A DNA stretch of 64,000 nt, from contig NZ_CP020773.1 of NCBI RefSeq assembly GCF_002101335.1, positions 62,001 to 126,000 of the forward strand, in the 5' to 3' direction. This document shows, in pieces, positions 49,490-59,487 of the stretch. The DNA is from Staphylococcus lutrae. GTDB lineage: Bacteria; Bacillota; Bacilli; Staphylococcales; Staphylococcaceae. The stretch's first letter is position 1; each line of letters begins with the position of its first letter. The notes beneath the pieces were generated by a model. It saw only the letters and a program-made list of their open reading frames with translations. It ran no database searches and was not told the DNA's origin. The position numbers and the translations under genes are program-made.

Positions 49490-49948
49490 CTATTGATAAT
49501 CAATCAGCGGCCTCATTTCTATAGGATGTCCCAGTTGATGCAAATCCGCATATAAATCATGCTCAGTCGTATAGACTCTCATTGTATCATCCCCAAAACG
49601 GTATAAAATGAATTGTGTATCCCGTTCTGCAATTAAATATTCGTTGTCATACCCCATCCTTGTCAATCCATTCACTTGCATAAATTCGTATTTATCAATC
49701 CAAGTAAACACATTTCTCATTTGGCTTTTTGGAATATTTCTAAAAATATCATTTTCGGTTTGAATATAATTTCGACCATTGAGTGGTACGACATATCCCT
49801 CATCATCCGTCACTTGGTACGTTTCCTCTCTGACGGGATTCCATGGTTGATTTTTTAAATTTGGTACAAACATTATACTTGCTAAAACGAGGGCGATGAG
49901 TAAAATTAAAATAATTAATAATTTAATGAGACTTTTTATTATCCGCAT
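49490..49948 (-). CDS. DUF4930-like membrane-anchored protein
   Basis: A 152-residue protein with one N-terminal transmembrane segment (about 9-28) and a short basic cytosolic tail, leaving a 120-residue extracytoplasmic domain (QVTDDEGYVVPLNGRNY, YLIAERDTQFILYRFGDD). It looks like the staphylococcal DUF4930 family; the function is unknown. No signal peptidase site or lipobox is evident. Start behind AAGGAGG. It lies between mreC and a divergently read small membrane peptide. Confidence 0.8.
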   Translation of the reverse strand: MRIIKSLIKLLIILILLIALVLASIMFVPNLKNQPWNPVREETYQVTDDEGYVVPLNGRNYIQTENDIFRNIPKSQMRNVFTWIDKYEFMQVNGLTRMGYDNEYLIAERDTQFILYRFGDDTMRVYTTEHDLYADLHQLGHPIEMRPLIDYQ

Positions 49949-50117
49949 GAATGCCCTCCTTATTGTCGTTCCACAAATGATTGATACTTATCATTATATG
50001 ATATATTATAATTAAATCGATTGATGAAATCATCCATCTCAAGCATGAAAATATGACTTAAGAATGATGTTTTTATCGCTTCAATGTTTTAAAATATAGG
50101 TAAAAGGAGTGTTGACA

Positions 50118-50279
50118 ATGAATTTGATGATTGTGTTTTTAACGATTCTACTTATCATACTACTATTCAGAATCAGTATGCATGTCATTCGCTTTATCAT
50201 TAGACTTGGCATTATGCTATTTATCATCTATATTTGTTATCAATCATTCTTATGGCTCATTGATAACTTTCATTTTTAA
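50118..50279 (+). CDS. Small hydrophobic membrane protein, 53 residues
   Basis: An open frame of 53 codons, too short for most annotation. ATG at 50118 follows AAAGGAG with an 8-base spacing, an ideal ribosome site. The product has two hydrophobic stretches (about 3-17 and 26-47) separated by a short basic segment (RISMHVIRFIIR), with a C-terminal IDNFHF tail, which fits a small membrane protein. It is divergent from the DUF4930-like gene. The function is unknown; a non-coding origin is unlikely given the site and the clean codon frame. Confidence 0.65.
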   Translation: MNLMIVFLTILLIILLFRISMHVIRFIIRLGIMLFIIYICYQSFLWLIDNFHF

Positions 50280-50437
50280 ATGATGAAATCCATTCAAATC
50301 ATAGAAATGAGCTAGGTTTTGTCAATTTAGTAAGACTTAGCTTCATTCCAAATACATTTAAAATAAACCCACCAACAAAAACGAACCTCGCCTTTCAATG
50401 ATTACACTTATTCAACCCTTTTCCGCGCTTTTCTCGG

Positions 50438-51118
50438 CTACAACTCATTTTCACTTAATATCGAAACAAATGAATCTTCACCGATAACAATGTGATCTAA
50501 CAATTCGATTCCCATCGCCTCACCGCACATCATTAAACGCCGCGTTGTTTCAATATCTGCTTTAGATGGCGTTGAATCACCAGAAGGATGATTGTGAACA
50601 ACAATAATGGCATGTGCTGACCACTTTAATGCTGTTTTAAATATTTCTCTCGGATGAATAATGGCACTATTTAATGTCCCAATAAATAGCGTTTCCTCAT
50701 GAACAATTTGATTTTTTGTATTCAATATTAATAGGATAAAATGCTCTTGATTCGTTCCTTTAAACTGTGTATAGAAACGTTCTGCAATTTGTTCAGGTGA
50801 ATGAATCGGTTCAGATAAAAATTGTTGTTTGTCCTCAGTTAATCGGCGCGACAATTCAAAAACAGCTAAAATGGTGATAGCTTTATTTCGTCCAATGCCG
50901 ACAAATTTCTCTAACTCTACTAAAGAAAGATGTCGAAGTTGTGTTAAGGTACGACAATGCGACAAAATCTGGGATGCAATTTGGATACTAGATTGCCCTT
51001 TACTTCCACTATTAATAATTATCGCGAGAAGCTCTGTATTTGAAAGTGCTTGACTGCCAAATTGAACAAGTCGCTCTTTTGGTTTTTCATCGGTTGATAA
51101 ATCTTGTATGCGCGTCAT
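50438..51118 (-). CDS. radC: RadC family JAB-domain protein
   Basis: A 226-residue RadC (DUF2466) protein. N-terminal helix-hairpin-helix-like part (ALSNTELLAIII; VGIGRNKAITILA) and a C-terminal JAB/MPN metalloprotease-like domain with HNHPSGDSTPSKAD and an upstream Glu. Despite the name, a direct role in recombination is not established. The start at 51118 follows TGGAGGTG and overlaps the comC stop by 4 bases, so the genes are translationally coupled; a reading to 51223 would lie in comC. Confidence 0.93.
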   Translation of the reverse strand: MTRIQDLSTDEKPKERLVQFGSQALSNTELLAIIINSGSKGQSSIQIASQILSHCRTLTQLRHLSLVELEKFVGIGRNKAITILAVFELSRRLTEDKQQFLSEPIHSPEQIAERFYTQFKGTNQEHFILLILNTKNQIVHEETLFIGTLNSAIIHPREIFKTALKWSAHAIIVVHNHPSGDSTPSKADIETTRRLMMCGEAMGIELLDHIVIGEDSFVSILSENEL

Positions 51119-51834
51119 AATACACCTCCATAAATAACAATGATTTTGGGATAGGTTGATGATATAAAGAGAAACGTTATCAAAATTACTGGTGCTAAAG
51201 GAATACGATGATTTTTCACCCATTTAAGACAATAAAACATCGGTAATACAATACAGCCTATCGGAAATAATAACTCAAAAAAAATCAACAGAAATGGGAA
51301 CGGAAAGAAAAAAGTAAGAACGAGGAAGAGTTTAATATCTCCAACGCCAATCCATTGTTGTGGCATACATCCGATTATAAATAGAATCATCCATAACGAG
51401 AAATGAGGCAAATCTAAATAAATTGTATGATGGTGTGTTAACATCAAAATAAGTAATAATAGGAGAAAACGATGCTGTATCATTTGATGTTGAATATCGA
51501 CTGTTGATACAGCTAATAAAATGAATGAAATAAAGTAAAAGGACTTTATTGGAATGTAGAGAGGAAAAAGAAATGGGTATAAAATCAACAGTCCACCGAT
51601 TATTTCGTTGACGAATAATGTGAATGGCATCGCGTGTTGACAAAAACGACATCTCCCTTTAAAAAAACAATAGCTGACAATAGGAAGCATATCAATGACA
51701 GTTAATTTTTTGCGACAATATTGACATTTTGACCTTTCAAACAAATAACTGACTTTTAGTCTATTTTGCCACGCCCATTGTATTAAAAAGCGCACTAAAC
51801 TACTACCTGACATAAACAATAGCACAACGCTCAA
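51115..51834 (-). CDS. comC: Prepilin peptidase (ComC, A24 family)
   Basis: A 239-residue polytopic aspartic peptidase that processes and N-methylates competence pseudopilins. The zinc-binding cysteines Cys37/Cys40 and Cys62/Cys65 sit in the first cytosolic loop, and the active-site Asp113 (STVDIQHQ) and Asp166 (GVGDIKLF) are both present, so the enzyme looks complete. A TTG start is read behind GAGGAGGTG. Upstream 203 bases are non-coding apart from the folC terminator. Substrates (ComGC-type) are not in this window. Confidence 0.9.
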   Translation of the reverse strand: MSVVLLFMSGSSLVRFLIQWAWQNRLKVSYLFERSKCQYCRKKLTVIDMLPIVSYCFFKGRCRFCQHAMPFTLFVNEIIGGLLILYPFLFPLYIPIKSFYFISFILLAVSTVDIQHQMIQHRFLLLLLILMLTHHHTIYLDLPHFSLWMILFIIGCMPQQWIGVGDIKLFLVLTFFFPFPFLLIFFELLFPIGCIVLPMFYCLKWVKNHRIPLAPVILITFLFISSTYPKIIVIYGGVL

Positions 51835-51983
51835 TCCGACACCTCCTCATGATACACACTGTATTTCAGCCACATACTTAATCGTTCGGCATTGAGAGAA
51901 TGTGATTATTATAAAAGTTTCGTCCTATACGGTCAAATTTCGAAACAACAAAAATTTCCAATCATGCTTTAAAAAAATGATAA

Positions 51984-52032
51984 AACCGCCTCATATGGAC
52001 TAGAAATATACGTCAGTCCATATGAGGCGGTT
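51984..52032 (-). terminator. Terminator after folC
   Basis: An 18-bp perfect stem (51984-52001 with 52015-52032) and 13-base loop; on the minus strand TTTTATC and a later T-run follow. One of the strongest hairpins in the window. Confidence 0.88.
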
Positions 52033-52037
52033 AAATT

Positions 52038-53306
52038 TTATGAATTAAAGTTGATTTTTGATTTCACTTCACTGATAAAATAAAGGCTACCTGTAATAAG
52101 CAATGCTTCACCTTGATATTGATGGATGAAGTTCACATAGTCATCGACCATCGATTTATGTTCAAATTCGATTTCGTCATACAACATGTGTTTTGGCAGT
52201 GCTTTTGGAAAGTCAAAGTCTGTAACATAAATATGATTGGCCATATTTCGAAATGCTTCTAACATATGATGAACGGGTTTGCCTTCAATTGCAGCAAACA
52301 ACACATCGACTGTGTCAATATCATAATACCTATCAATGGTGTCAACAAGTGCATCTACACTTTCTTTATTATGCGCACCATCAATAATAATAATTGGGTC
52401 TTGCGCAACGCACTCAATGCGTCCAGTCCAATACGCTTGCTCAATACCATCAATCATTTTATTAAAGTCTAATTGGATGATGCCTTGTTCGTATAATTCA
52501 ATTAAGGCTGTAATGGCTAAAGCTGCATTTTCTTTTTGATGTTCACCAATCATATTTAATATAAGATTTTCTAACTCATAATCTTTATATCGATAAGTAA
52601 ATTCGTCATCTTCTGATTTAATTAGAATATCGCGATCAAATTCTAAAGCCTTTGATTCAAGGCGTTCCGCTGTATCTCGGAAATATTTAAGTGCCTCTTC
52701 ATTTTTAATTGCATAAACAATAGGTGTATGGGGCTTGATAATCGCCGCCTTGTCTTTGGCAATATCCAAATAAGTTTGCCCAAGAATATCCGTATGGTCT
52801 AAGCCAATACTTGTCAAAATACTCATAAGCGGTTGGATAACATTAGTAGAATCATTTTTGACACCTAAACCTGCCTCGACTATGACAAAATCAACCGGAT
52901 GTATCTCACCAAAATACAAATACATCATCGTCGTAATGATTTCAAATTCTGTAGCCACACCTAATTCAGTTTGTGCTTCCATCATTTCACTAATGGGTTT
53001 TACTCGCGCCACTAAAGTTACAATGTCATCGTTTGTAATTGGTAAACCGTTCAAACTAATTCGTTCATTAAAAGTTTCAATATACGGAGACGTAAAAGTA
53101 CCCACTTCATAATCGTTTTTCAATAAAGCTTCACGTAAATATACAACTGTAGATCCTTTACCATTTGTCCCACCAACATGAATGGCATTGATGTTCTGCT
53201 GAGGATTACCCAGTTTTTCTAACATCCATTCCATGCGTTTCACGCCAGGTTTAATGCCGAATTTTGTTCTTTCATGAATCCAATATAAACTATCCAGATA
53301 ATTCAT
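52038..53306 (-). CDS. folC: Folylpolyglutamate/dihydrofolate synthase FolC
   Basis: A 422-residue Mur-ligase-like enzyme adding glutamate to folates. P-loop GGTNGKGSTV near 43, VVEAGLGVKNDSTNVI (magnesium/carbamylated site), GLDHTDILG with the conserved DH, and IIIDGAHNKES near 300. It follows valS by 11 bases and is probably transcribed with it under the valine T-box. Confidence 0.95.
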   Translation of the reverse strand: MNYLDSLYWIHERTKFGIKPGVKRMEWMLEKLGNPQQNINAIHVGGTNGKGSTVVYLREALLKNDYEVGTFTSPYIETFNERISLNGLPITNDDIVTLVARVKPISEMMEAQTELGVATEFEIITTMMYLYFGEIHPVDFVIVEAGLGVKNDSTNVIQPLMSILTSIGLDHTDILGQTYLDIAKDKAAIIKPHTPIVYAIKNEEALKYFRDTAERLESKALEFDRDILIKSEDDEFTYRYKDYELENLILNMIGEHQKENAALAITALIELYEQGIIQLDFNKMIDGIEQAYWTGRIECVAQDPIIIIDGAHNKESVDALVDTIDRYYDIDTVDVLFAAIEGKPVHHMLEAFRNMANHIYVTDFDFPKALPKHMLYDEIEFEHKSMVDDYVNFIHQYQGEALLITGSLYFISEVKSKINFNS

Positions 53307-53317
53307 AACTCAGACTC

Positions 53318-55948
53318 CTACGCTTTTAATTGTTCAATTCTCGCCTTTACACCATCATATTTTTCTTGATATTTGATTTGTTTTTCTTTTTCTTCATTAA
53401 TGATGTGTTCAGGTGCTTTGCTTACAAAATTGTCATTTGCTAACTTTTTATTTACTCGATCCAGTTCTTTTTGCCATTTTTGCAAATCTTTTTCAAGCCG
53501 TTCTAACTCTTTATCCATGTCAATGAGCCCTTCAATCGGTAAAATCACTTCACCAGCAGTCACAATAGACGTCATTGCTTTATCTGGTACATCAATTTGC
53601 GTTGAGATTTCGAGCGTACTTGGATTACAGAAACGCTCTAAGTAATGTTGATTTGCTATCAATAATTGTTCAATCGTTTCGTTTTTGGCCTGAATTTTAA
53701 TCGGAATTTCTTTAGATAGCGGTGTATTCACTTCCATACGTGACTGACGAACAGATTTAATGATTTCTACCAACTGCTCCATTACATCTTTACTTTCTGC
53801 AAATACAAGTGACTCATCTACTGTCGGCCATGCACTCGTCACAATAGACTCGCCCTCATGTGGCAAGGCTTGCCATATATGTTCAGTGACAAATGGCATA
53901 AATGGATGTAAGAGGCGCATCATTCGGTCAAGTGTGTAACTTAAAACCGAGCGTGTCACATTTTTCTGTCCTTCATCGGTACCATTCATTGGAATTTTAC
54001 TCATCTCAATGTACCAATCACAAAATTCATCCCATATAAAATTATACAATACGCGACCCACTTCGCCAAATTCATACTTATCGCTTAATTGCGTAACGGT
54101 TTCTATTGTTTCATTCAGACGTGTAAGAATCCATTGATCCGCAACAGACAGCGAACCTGTTAGCGAAATGTCTTCAAATCTAAATGATTCTCCGATATTC
54201 ATCAAACTAAAACGTGCTGCATTCCAAATTTTATTAATGAAATTCCATACGGATTCAACTTTTTCAGTTGAATAACGCAAATCATGACCTGGCGAAGAAC
54301 CTGTTGCCAAGAAATAACGTAAACTGTCCGCGCCATATTGGTCGATGACGTCCATAGGGTCTACACCATTTCCTAGAGATTTACTCATTTTACGTCCATC
54401 TTCGGCCCGTACTAAGCCATGTAATAAAACATCACTAAATGGTTTTTGACCTGTGAATTCTAAACCTTGGAAAATCATTCGTGCAACCCAGAAGAAAATG
54501 ATGTCATACCCCGTTACAAGTACTTGTGTTGGATAGAAACGTTTGTAGTCTGCCGCGTTTTCATCTGGCCAACCTAATGTTGAGAATGGCCATAATGCAC
54601 TTGAGAACCATGTATCCAGGACATCTTCATCTTGTGTCCAATTTTCAATATCTGAAGGTGCATCTTCACCCACATATATTTCACCTGTTTCATTATGATA
54701 CCAAGCTGGAATTTGATGTCCCCACCATAATTGTCTTGAAATGGTCCAATCACGAATTTCTTCCATCCAACGATTAAATGTTTTTTCAAAACGTGGTGGA
54801 ACAAAATCAATACGTCCTGCCGTTTCTTGATTATCAAGTGCTTGTTGTGCTAGAGGTGCCATTTTCACGAACCATTGTGTAGATAAATAAGGCTCTACCA
54901 CGGCGCCTGTTCGCTCAGAATGTCCTACCGAATGCACATGGTCTTCAATTTTAATCACTAAGCCTTCTTCTAACAAATCTTTGACAAGTTGTTTTCGACA
55001 TTCAAAACGATCCATGCCTTCATATTTACCTGCCTCAGCATTCATTTTGCCTGCTTCATCCATGACTACAATGCGCGCTAATTCATGACGGTTACCGATT
55101 TCAAAGTCATTCGGATCATGCGCGGGTGTCACTTTCATTGCACCGCTACCAAAGTCTTGATCAACATAAGCATCAGCTAAAATAGGAATTTCTCGACCAA
55201 CAATCGGTAAAATGACTGTTTTTCCAATCACATCTTGATAACGAGGATCATCTGGATTAACGACAATGGCTGTATCTCCAAGCATCGTTTCTGGACGTGT
55301 CGTTGCGATTTCAATGTAACCTTCCCCATCTGCAAAAGGATATTTAAAGTGATAGAATTTCCCATTCACGTCTTCATGAACCACTTCGATATCCGAGAGG
55401 GCTGTACGAGCAACAGGGTCCCAATTAATGATACGTTCTCCACGGTAAATTAAACCTTTGTTATACATATCGACAAAAACTTTGCGCACAGCTTGACTCA
55501 ATCCTGAATCTAGCGTAAAACGTTCTCTTGAATAATCTAAACCCAGTCCTAATTTGGCCCATTGTTGACGAATAAATGATGCATATGACGCTTTCCATTC
55601 CCAGGCTTTTTCAAGAAATTTTTCGCGACCGATATCGTGACGAGAAATACCTTCCTCCCGCATCTTCGCTTCAACTTTTGCTTGTGTCGCTATTCCTGCA
55701 TGATCCATTCCTGGTAAATAAAGCGTATTATATCCTTGCATCCGTTTCATACGCGTTAAAATATCTTGAAGCGTCGTATCCCATGCATGTCCTAAATGTA
55801 ACTTACCCGTTACGTTTGGGGGTGGAATGACAATTGTATATGTTGGTTTTTCTGAATCTTCACTCGGTTTAAAAAGCTCTTGGTCTAGCCATTTTTGATA
55901 TCTTCCCGCCTCAACTTCTTGCGGATTATACTTCGGTTTCATTTCCAT
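53318..55948 (-). CDS. valS: Valine--tRNA ligase
   Basis: Class I synthetase of 876 residues. HIGH-type motif in [13 protein letters not shown] (41-53), large CP1 editing domain (about 190-340), tryptophan-rich [22 protein letters not shown] motif in [11 protein letters not shown], anticodon-binding domain and a C-terminal coiled coil (about 815-876), which is typical of ValS. The start at 55948 ([13 protein letters not shown]) matches the usual staphylococcal length and follows a TGGAGGTAA site; a reading to 56023 would run through the T-box terminator. Confidence 0.97.
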   Translation of the reverse strand: MEMKPKYNPQEVEAGRYQKWLDQELFKPSEDSEKPTYTIVIPPPNVTGKLHLGHAWDTTLQDILTRMKRMQGYNTLYLPGMDHAGIATQAKVEAKMREEGISRHDIGREKFLEKAWEWKASYASFIRQQWAKLGLGLDYSRERFTLDSGLSQAVRKVFVDMYNKGLIYRGERIINWDPVARTALSDIEVVHEDVNGKFYHFKYPFADGEGYIEIATTRPETMLGDTAIVVNPDDPRYQDVIGKTVILPIVGREIPILADAYVDQDFGSGAMKVTPAHDPNDFEIGNRHELARIVVMDEAGKMNAEAGKYEGMDRFECRKQLVKDLLEEGLVIKIEDHVHSVGHSERTGAVVEPYLSTQWFVKMAPLAQQALDNQETAGRIDFVPPRFEKTFNRWMEEIRDWTISRQLWWGHQIPAWYHNETGEIYVGEDAPSDIENWTQDEDVLDTWFSSALWPFSTLGWPDENAADYKRFYPTQVLVTGYDIIFFWVARMIFQGLEFTGQKPFSDVLLHGLVRAEDGRKMSKSLGNGVDPMDVIDQYGADSLRYFLATGSSPGHDLRYSTEKVESVWNFINKIWNAARFSLMNIGESFRFEDISLTGSLSVADQWILTRLNETIETVTQLSDKYEFGEVGRVLYNFIWDEFCDWYIEMSKIPMNGTDEGQKNVTRSVLSYTLDRMMRLLHPFMPFVTEHIWQALPHEGESIVTSAWPTVDESLVFAESKDVMEQLVEIIKSVRQSRMEVNTPLSKEIPIKIQAKNETIEQLLIANQHYLERFCNPSTLEISTQIDVPDKAMTSIVTAGEVILPIEGLIDMDKELERLEKDLQKWQKELDRVNKKLANDNFVSKAPEHIINEEKEKQIKYQEKYDGVKARIEQLKA

Positions 55949-55964
55949 TAAAATTACCTCCATT

Positions 55965-56165
55965 AAAATAAAAAACACCTGTCCTGAATAGGACGGATGT
56001 TCCGCGGTACCACCTACATTCAATAGTCAATATGCAACTATTGCACTCTAATGATTAACGCTCATGACACGCTTTAACCTACTCTAAGTTCAATTAAAGT
56101 TCAAATCGGGCTACCTTCAGTTATTCCTTTTATGCATTTCCACCAACCATGCACTCTCTATAAAA
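55965..56165 (-). ncRNA. T-box riboswitch, valine, upstream of valS
   Basis: The T-box antiterminator GGTGGTACCGCGG is at 56002-56014 (minus strand). The terminator stem (ACAtCCGTCCT / AGGACaGGTGT, about 55969-56000) is followed by TTTTTTATTTT. The likely specifier is GTA (Val) at 56112-56114 in the context GAAG-GTA-GCC. The promoter is uncertain (TATGTT near 56173-56178 with a poor -35). The gap 55949-56259 holds only this leader and the tag promoter region. Confidence 0.92.
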
Positions 56166-56259
56166 ACAAAATAACATACTCTTCCCAAACACTATTTTTA
56201 ATTTCACTAATATAGTATACTGAATGAACTATGAAGTCAATACAAGGAGGAACGAAAAC

Positions 56260-56808
56260 ATGAACCCCTGCGCATTCGGTACGACAGATCCACTTTATTT
56301 AGCATATCATGATGATGAATGGGGAAAGCCCATCTATGATTCTCAACAATTATTTCAACTATTGGCACTTGAATCACAACATGCCGGCTTGTCCTGGTTA
56401 ACAATTCTTAAAAAGAAAGCAGCCTACCAACAAGCGTTTTATCACTTTGATCCTTTTCAAATCGCGCAAATGACGCCAGAGGACATTCAAGCTTTAATGA
56501 CTTTTCCAAATATCATTCATCATCGTCCAAAATTGGAAGCCATCGTTGCACAAGCGCAAGGCTATCTTCAAATCGAAAAAGAACATGGCCATTTCAGTGA
56601 TTGGATTTGGTCTTTTGTAGACGGACAACCTATTGACTTTCGTTATACTTCTGTCGATCAACGGATCACTGTTAACGCTACTGCAACACGACTCTCACAA
56701 AAATTAAAAGACTACAATTTTAAATTTATTGGACCCGTAACGGCTTTTTCATTTATGGAAGCTGCTGGACTTTATAACAGTCATCTCATGTCCTGTCCCC
56801 ATCGTTAA
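56260..56808 (+). CDS. tag: DNA-3-methyladenine glycosylase I
   Basis: A 182-residue HhH-type base-excision glycosylase removing 3-methyladenine. It contains YHDDEWGKPIYDSQQLFQLLALESQHAGLSW, with the Tyr/Trp/Glu of the active site, and the C-terminal FKFIGPVTAFSFMEAAGLYNSHL. The zinc ligands Cys4 and His17 near the N-terminus and the C-terminal CPHR fit the Tag zinc snap. The start at 56260 follows AAGGAGG; the ATG 12 codons earlier has no ribosome site. Divergent from valS. Confidence 0.95.
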   Translation: MNPCAFGTTDPLYLAYHDDEWGKPIYDSQQLFQLLALESQHAGLSWLTILKKKAAYQQAFYHFDPFQIAQMTPEDIQALMTFPNIIHHRPKLEAIVAQAQGYLQIEKEHGHFSDWIWSFVDGQPIDFRYTSVDQRITVNATATRLSQKLKDYNFKFIGPVTAFSFMEAAGLYNSHLMSCPHR

Positions 56809-56849
56809 TTTCATTGCTGTTCTGTCCATCAAAAGCAAGCCCAATAAAT

Positions 56850-56931
56850 AAAAGCATGATTGTTCGCGGCCACGCATACGGCCGCTCTTCATATTAAACG
56901 AGGACCATGCCTTGAAAACTGACATGCTTTT
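56850..56931. other. Nested hairpin element between tag and the AbrB-like gene
   Basis: AAAAGCATG (56850-56858) pairs with CATGCTTTT (56923-56931), enclosing a GC-rich hairpin GCGGCC/GGCCGC (56866-56871, 56880-56885) in an otherwise AT-rich region. On the plus strand TTAATTTTTT follows, so it can end the tag transcript; on the minus strand TATTTATT follows. It overlaps the last bases of the minus-strand membrane gene. The layout with a nested GC hairpin is more complex than a plain terminator and could be a small RNA. Confidence 0.45.
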
Positions 56932-57998
56932 TAATTTTTTCTTGTTAAATGTTTCAAGTAATAGCTGATGAGCGGTGCAATTAAAAATAGGATAAAGAAT
57001 ATACGGAATATATGATAACTCGATACCTTGGCCACATCCGTTCCGATATCTAAAGCCACTAAAACAATTTGACTCATTCCTCCAGGCGCTGCACCTAAAA
57101 AGAGTTCGTCTAACGGTGCATGATTGATGAATTGAACAAAATACACCATAACGAGTGCGCCAAAAATAAGCAAAACATTTTGATAGGCGATTGCAATAGC
57201 AATTCTCCCTTTTAAGCGATGCGTTAAATGAGCGATTTGAATCCCGATACGTATCATATAAATCACTTGTGCACCCGCTATGATTGGCGCGTCAAGTGTG
57301 AAGTTCATTTCAGTAACGAAATTCCAAATAATTAAGACCACTATCGGAGCCATCAACATTTGAGTCGGGAAATGAAGCCATTTCATCACATAATACATCA
57401 CAAATATCCCCATTGCGATGATGATGATATCCCCAAGATTTAACACTTCCGTGAGATAAGTTACTTTTTTTCCCGTCCAAATTTGTGTATGTGTATCTTT
57501 AAAAAAGAAAGTAATGAGTGGAACGAGTAGCACAACAAAAATCACCCGAGATGTTTGTGCCAAACTCACAACTAAAATATCCGCCTTTTTATTCTCTTCT
57601 GCCATGACAATCATTTGACTGAGTGCACCAGGTATGACACTTAATAAAGCTGTCTCTCTATTGACGCGTGCAATTTTTCTAAACCCTATTGATACGACTA
57701 ACGACATGAATAGAAGTAATACACTGATAAGAATAATTGAAAACCAACCATTTTTTATATCATCAATGACATTTTTTGTAAATGAGGTCCCAATTTGGAC
57801 GCCTAATAAAATTAAACCGAGACTACTCAACCAATTAGGCCATTGAACGTCTCGCTTTAGTCCTTTAACAACAAAAATGCTAGCAAATATCGGGCCGAAC
57901 ATCCACGGTAACATCACATGAAATCGAAATAATATCCCACTAAAAAGCAAAGTAAAACCAAGCACAATCAATTGATTCAAAATTTTGTTTTGCGCCAA
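56931..57998 (-). CDS. AbrB family (AmoA-like, PF05145) membrane protein
   Basis: A 355-residue integral membrane protein with about ten helices. It has the two internal repeats of the family, seen as LPWMFGPIFASIFVV near 29-43 and PTQMLMAPIVV later, and the paired signatures LLSVIPGALSQMIVMAEE and FLGAAPGGMSQIVLVALD. This is the AbrB/ammonia monooxygenase-related transporter family (unrelated to the transition-state regulator AbrB); substrate unknown. A TTG start is read behind GGAGGTG. Single gene between tag and hemL. Confidence 0.85.
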   Translation of the reverse strand: MAQNKILNQLIVLGFTLLFSGILFRFHVMLPWMFGPIFASIFVVKGLKRDVQWPNWLSSLGLILLGVQIGTSFTKNVIDDIKNGWFSIILISVLLLFMSLVVSIGFRKIARVNRETALLSVIPGALSQMIVMAEENKKADILVVSLAQTSRVIFVVLLVPLITFFFKDTHTQIWTGKKVTYLTEVLNLGDIIIIAMGIFVMYYVMKWLHFPTQMLMAPIVVLIIWNFVTEMNFTLDAPIIAGAQVIYMIRIGIQIAHLTHRLKGRIAIAIAYQNVLLIFGALVMVYFVQFINHAPLDELFLGAAPGGMSQIVLVALDIGTDVAKVSSYHIFRIFFILFLIAPLISYYLKHLTRKN

Positions 57999-58091
57999 AG
58001 TCCATACACCTCCCTCACACCAATTGATTAAAAGACAGGAATATCACAGTTTTTGATTTAATCCACTGTTGAGACATTGTCCTTCTCCGTA

Positions 58092-58119
58092 CAAAAAGCC
58101 GAGAGACTCTCGGCTTTTT
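58092..58119. terminator. Terminator after hemL
   Basis: GCCGAG pairs with CTCGGC around a 5-base loop, flanked by AAAAA and TTTTT (58094-58118), a symmetrical terminator. It ends the haem operon on the minus strand, about 60 bases after the hemL stop. Confidence 0.85.
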
Positions 58120-58180
58120 ATAAGGAAAACGAATATAGAATCAGAATAAACTTTTTATTTTGTTCGAGGCTCTAGTCAAC

Positions 58181-59473
58181 TCAATAGGATTGCTTAACTC
58201 GACTTAACGCCTCATCGAACGCTTTTACTGTTAACGCAATATCTTCTTTTGTATGCGCTGTCGATAAAAACATGCCTTCAAATTGCGAAGGAGGTAAAAA
58301 GATACCTTGTAGCGCCAATTCTCGATATAATTTGCTAAACAATGCTAAATCAGAACGATTCGCTTCTTTAAAATTCGTAACAGGCCCCTCATTTAAGAAA
58401 AATCCGATCATAGAACCCGCTCTATTCACCGTTAACGGAACTTGATGTTGACTAAATACGTCTTTAAGCCCTTTTTCTAAAAGATCACCCAACGCATTAA
58501 AATAATCATAGCTTTCTGGCGTCAATTGACTTAACGTCATATAACCACTTGTCATGGCTAAAGGATTCCCGGAAAGTGTTCCCGCTTGATAAATGTCACC
58601 ACTTGGTGCAATACAATCCATAATGTCTTGACGACCACCAAATGCACCAACAGGAAGTCCACCACCAATGACTTTACCAAGACACGTTAAATCTGGCGTA
58701 ACATTGTAATAACCTTGGGCACAGTGATACCCTACTCGAAAGCCTGTCATGACTTCATCAAAAATCAACAATGCATCATTCGCCTTCGTTATCTCACGCA
58801 AGCCTTGTAAAAATTGATTAATCGGTGGCACAACGCCCATATTTCCCGCTACAGGTTCAACAATCACAGCTGCAATATCATCGCCGTATTTATCAAATGC
58901 AGCTTGAACAGCAGTTAAATCATTATATGGCACGGTAATGGTATTTTTTGCAGTCCCTTCAGGAACACCTGGTGAGTCGGGTAACCCTAGCGTCGCGACA
59001 CCTGATCCAGCTTTGATCAGTAGTGAGTCGCTATGCCCATGATAATTCCCTTCGAATTTAATGATTTTATTTTTCCCAGTAAAACCACGCGCTAATCGTA
59101 AAGTATCTAATGTTGCTTCCGTACCAGAGGACACCATTCTAACTTTTTCAATGGATGGGACACGTTCAATGACTAATTCAGCAAGCCGATTTTCATCTAA
59201 CGTCGATGCACCAAAACTAGTGCCACGTTGTAGTACCTCTTGAATCCCTTCAATCACTTTAGGGTGACGATGCCCCAAAATCAGTGGTCCCCAACTGAGA
59301 ACGTAATCAATGTATTCATTACCGTCAATATCATAAATTCTAGCCCCTTCACCACGTTCCATAAAAATGGCTGGTGTATCTACAGATTGGAAAGCACGAA
59401 CAGGACTATTGACACCACCTGGCATTAATTTTTCTGCTGTTTCAAAAGCTTTGATTGATTTATTATATCGCAC
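58181..59473 (-). CDS. hemL: Glutamate-1-semialdehyde 2,1-aminomutase
   Basis: A 430-residue PLP enzyme that converts glutamate-1-semialdehyde to 5-aminolevulinate, the second step of the C5 haem pathway that starts with HemA. The PLP lysine is in [43 protein letters not shown] and [11 protein letters not shown] are further signatures. The GTG at 59473 follows AAAGGAGG by eight bases and gives the typical length. Last gene of hemAXCDBL, terminated at 58092-58119; 14 bases after hemB. Confidence 0.96.
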   Translation of the reverse strand: MRYNKSIKAFETAEKLMPGGVNSPVRAFQSVDTPAIFMERGEGARIYDIDGNEYIDYVLSWGPLILGHRHPKVIEGIQEVLQRGTSFGASTLDENRLAELVIERVPSIEKVRMVSSGTEATLDTLRLARGFTGKNKIIKFEGNYHGHSDSLLIKAGSGVATLGLPDSPGVPEGTAKNTITVPYNDLTAVQAAFDKYGDDIAAVIVEPVAGNMGVVPPINQFLQGLREITKANDALLIFDEVMTGFRVGYHCAQGYYNVTPDLTCLGKVIGGGLPVGAFGGRQDIMDCIAPSGDIYQAGTLSGNPLAMTSGYMTLSQLTPESYDYFNALGDLLEKGLKDVFSQHQVPLTVNRAGSMIGFFLNEGPVTNFKEANRSDLALFSKLYRELALQGIFLPPSQFEGMFLSTAHTKEDIALTVKAFDEALSRVKQSY

Positions 59474-59487
59474 GACTGACGCCTCCT

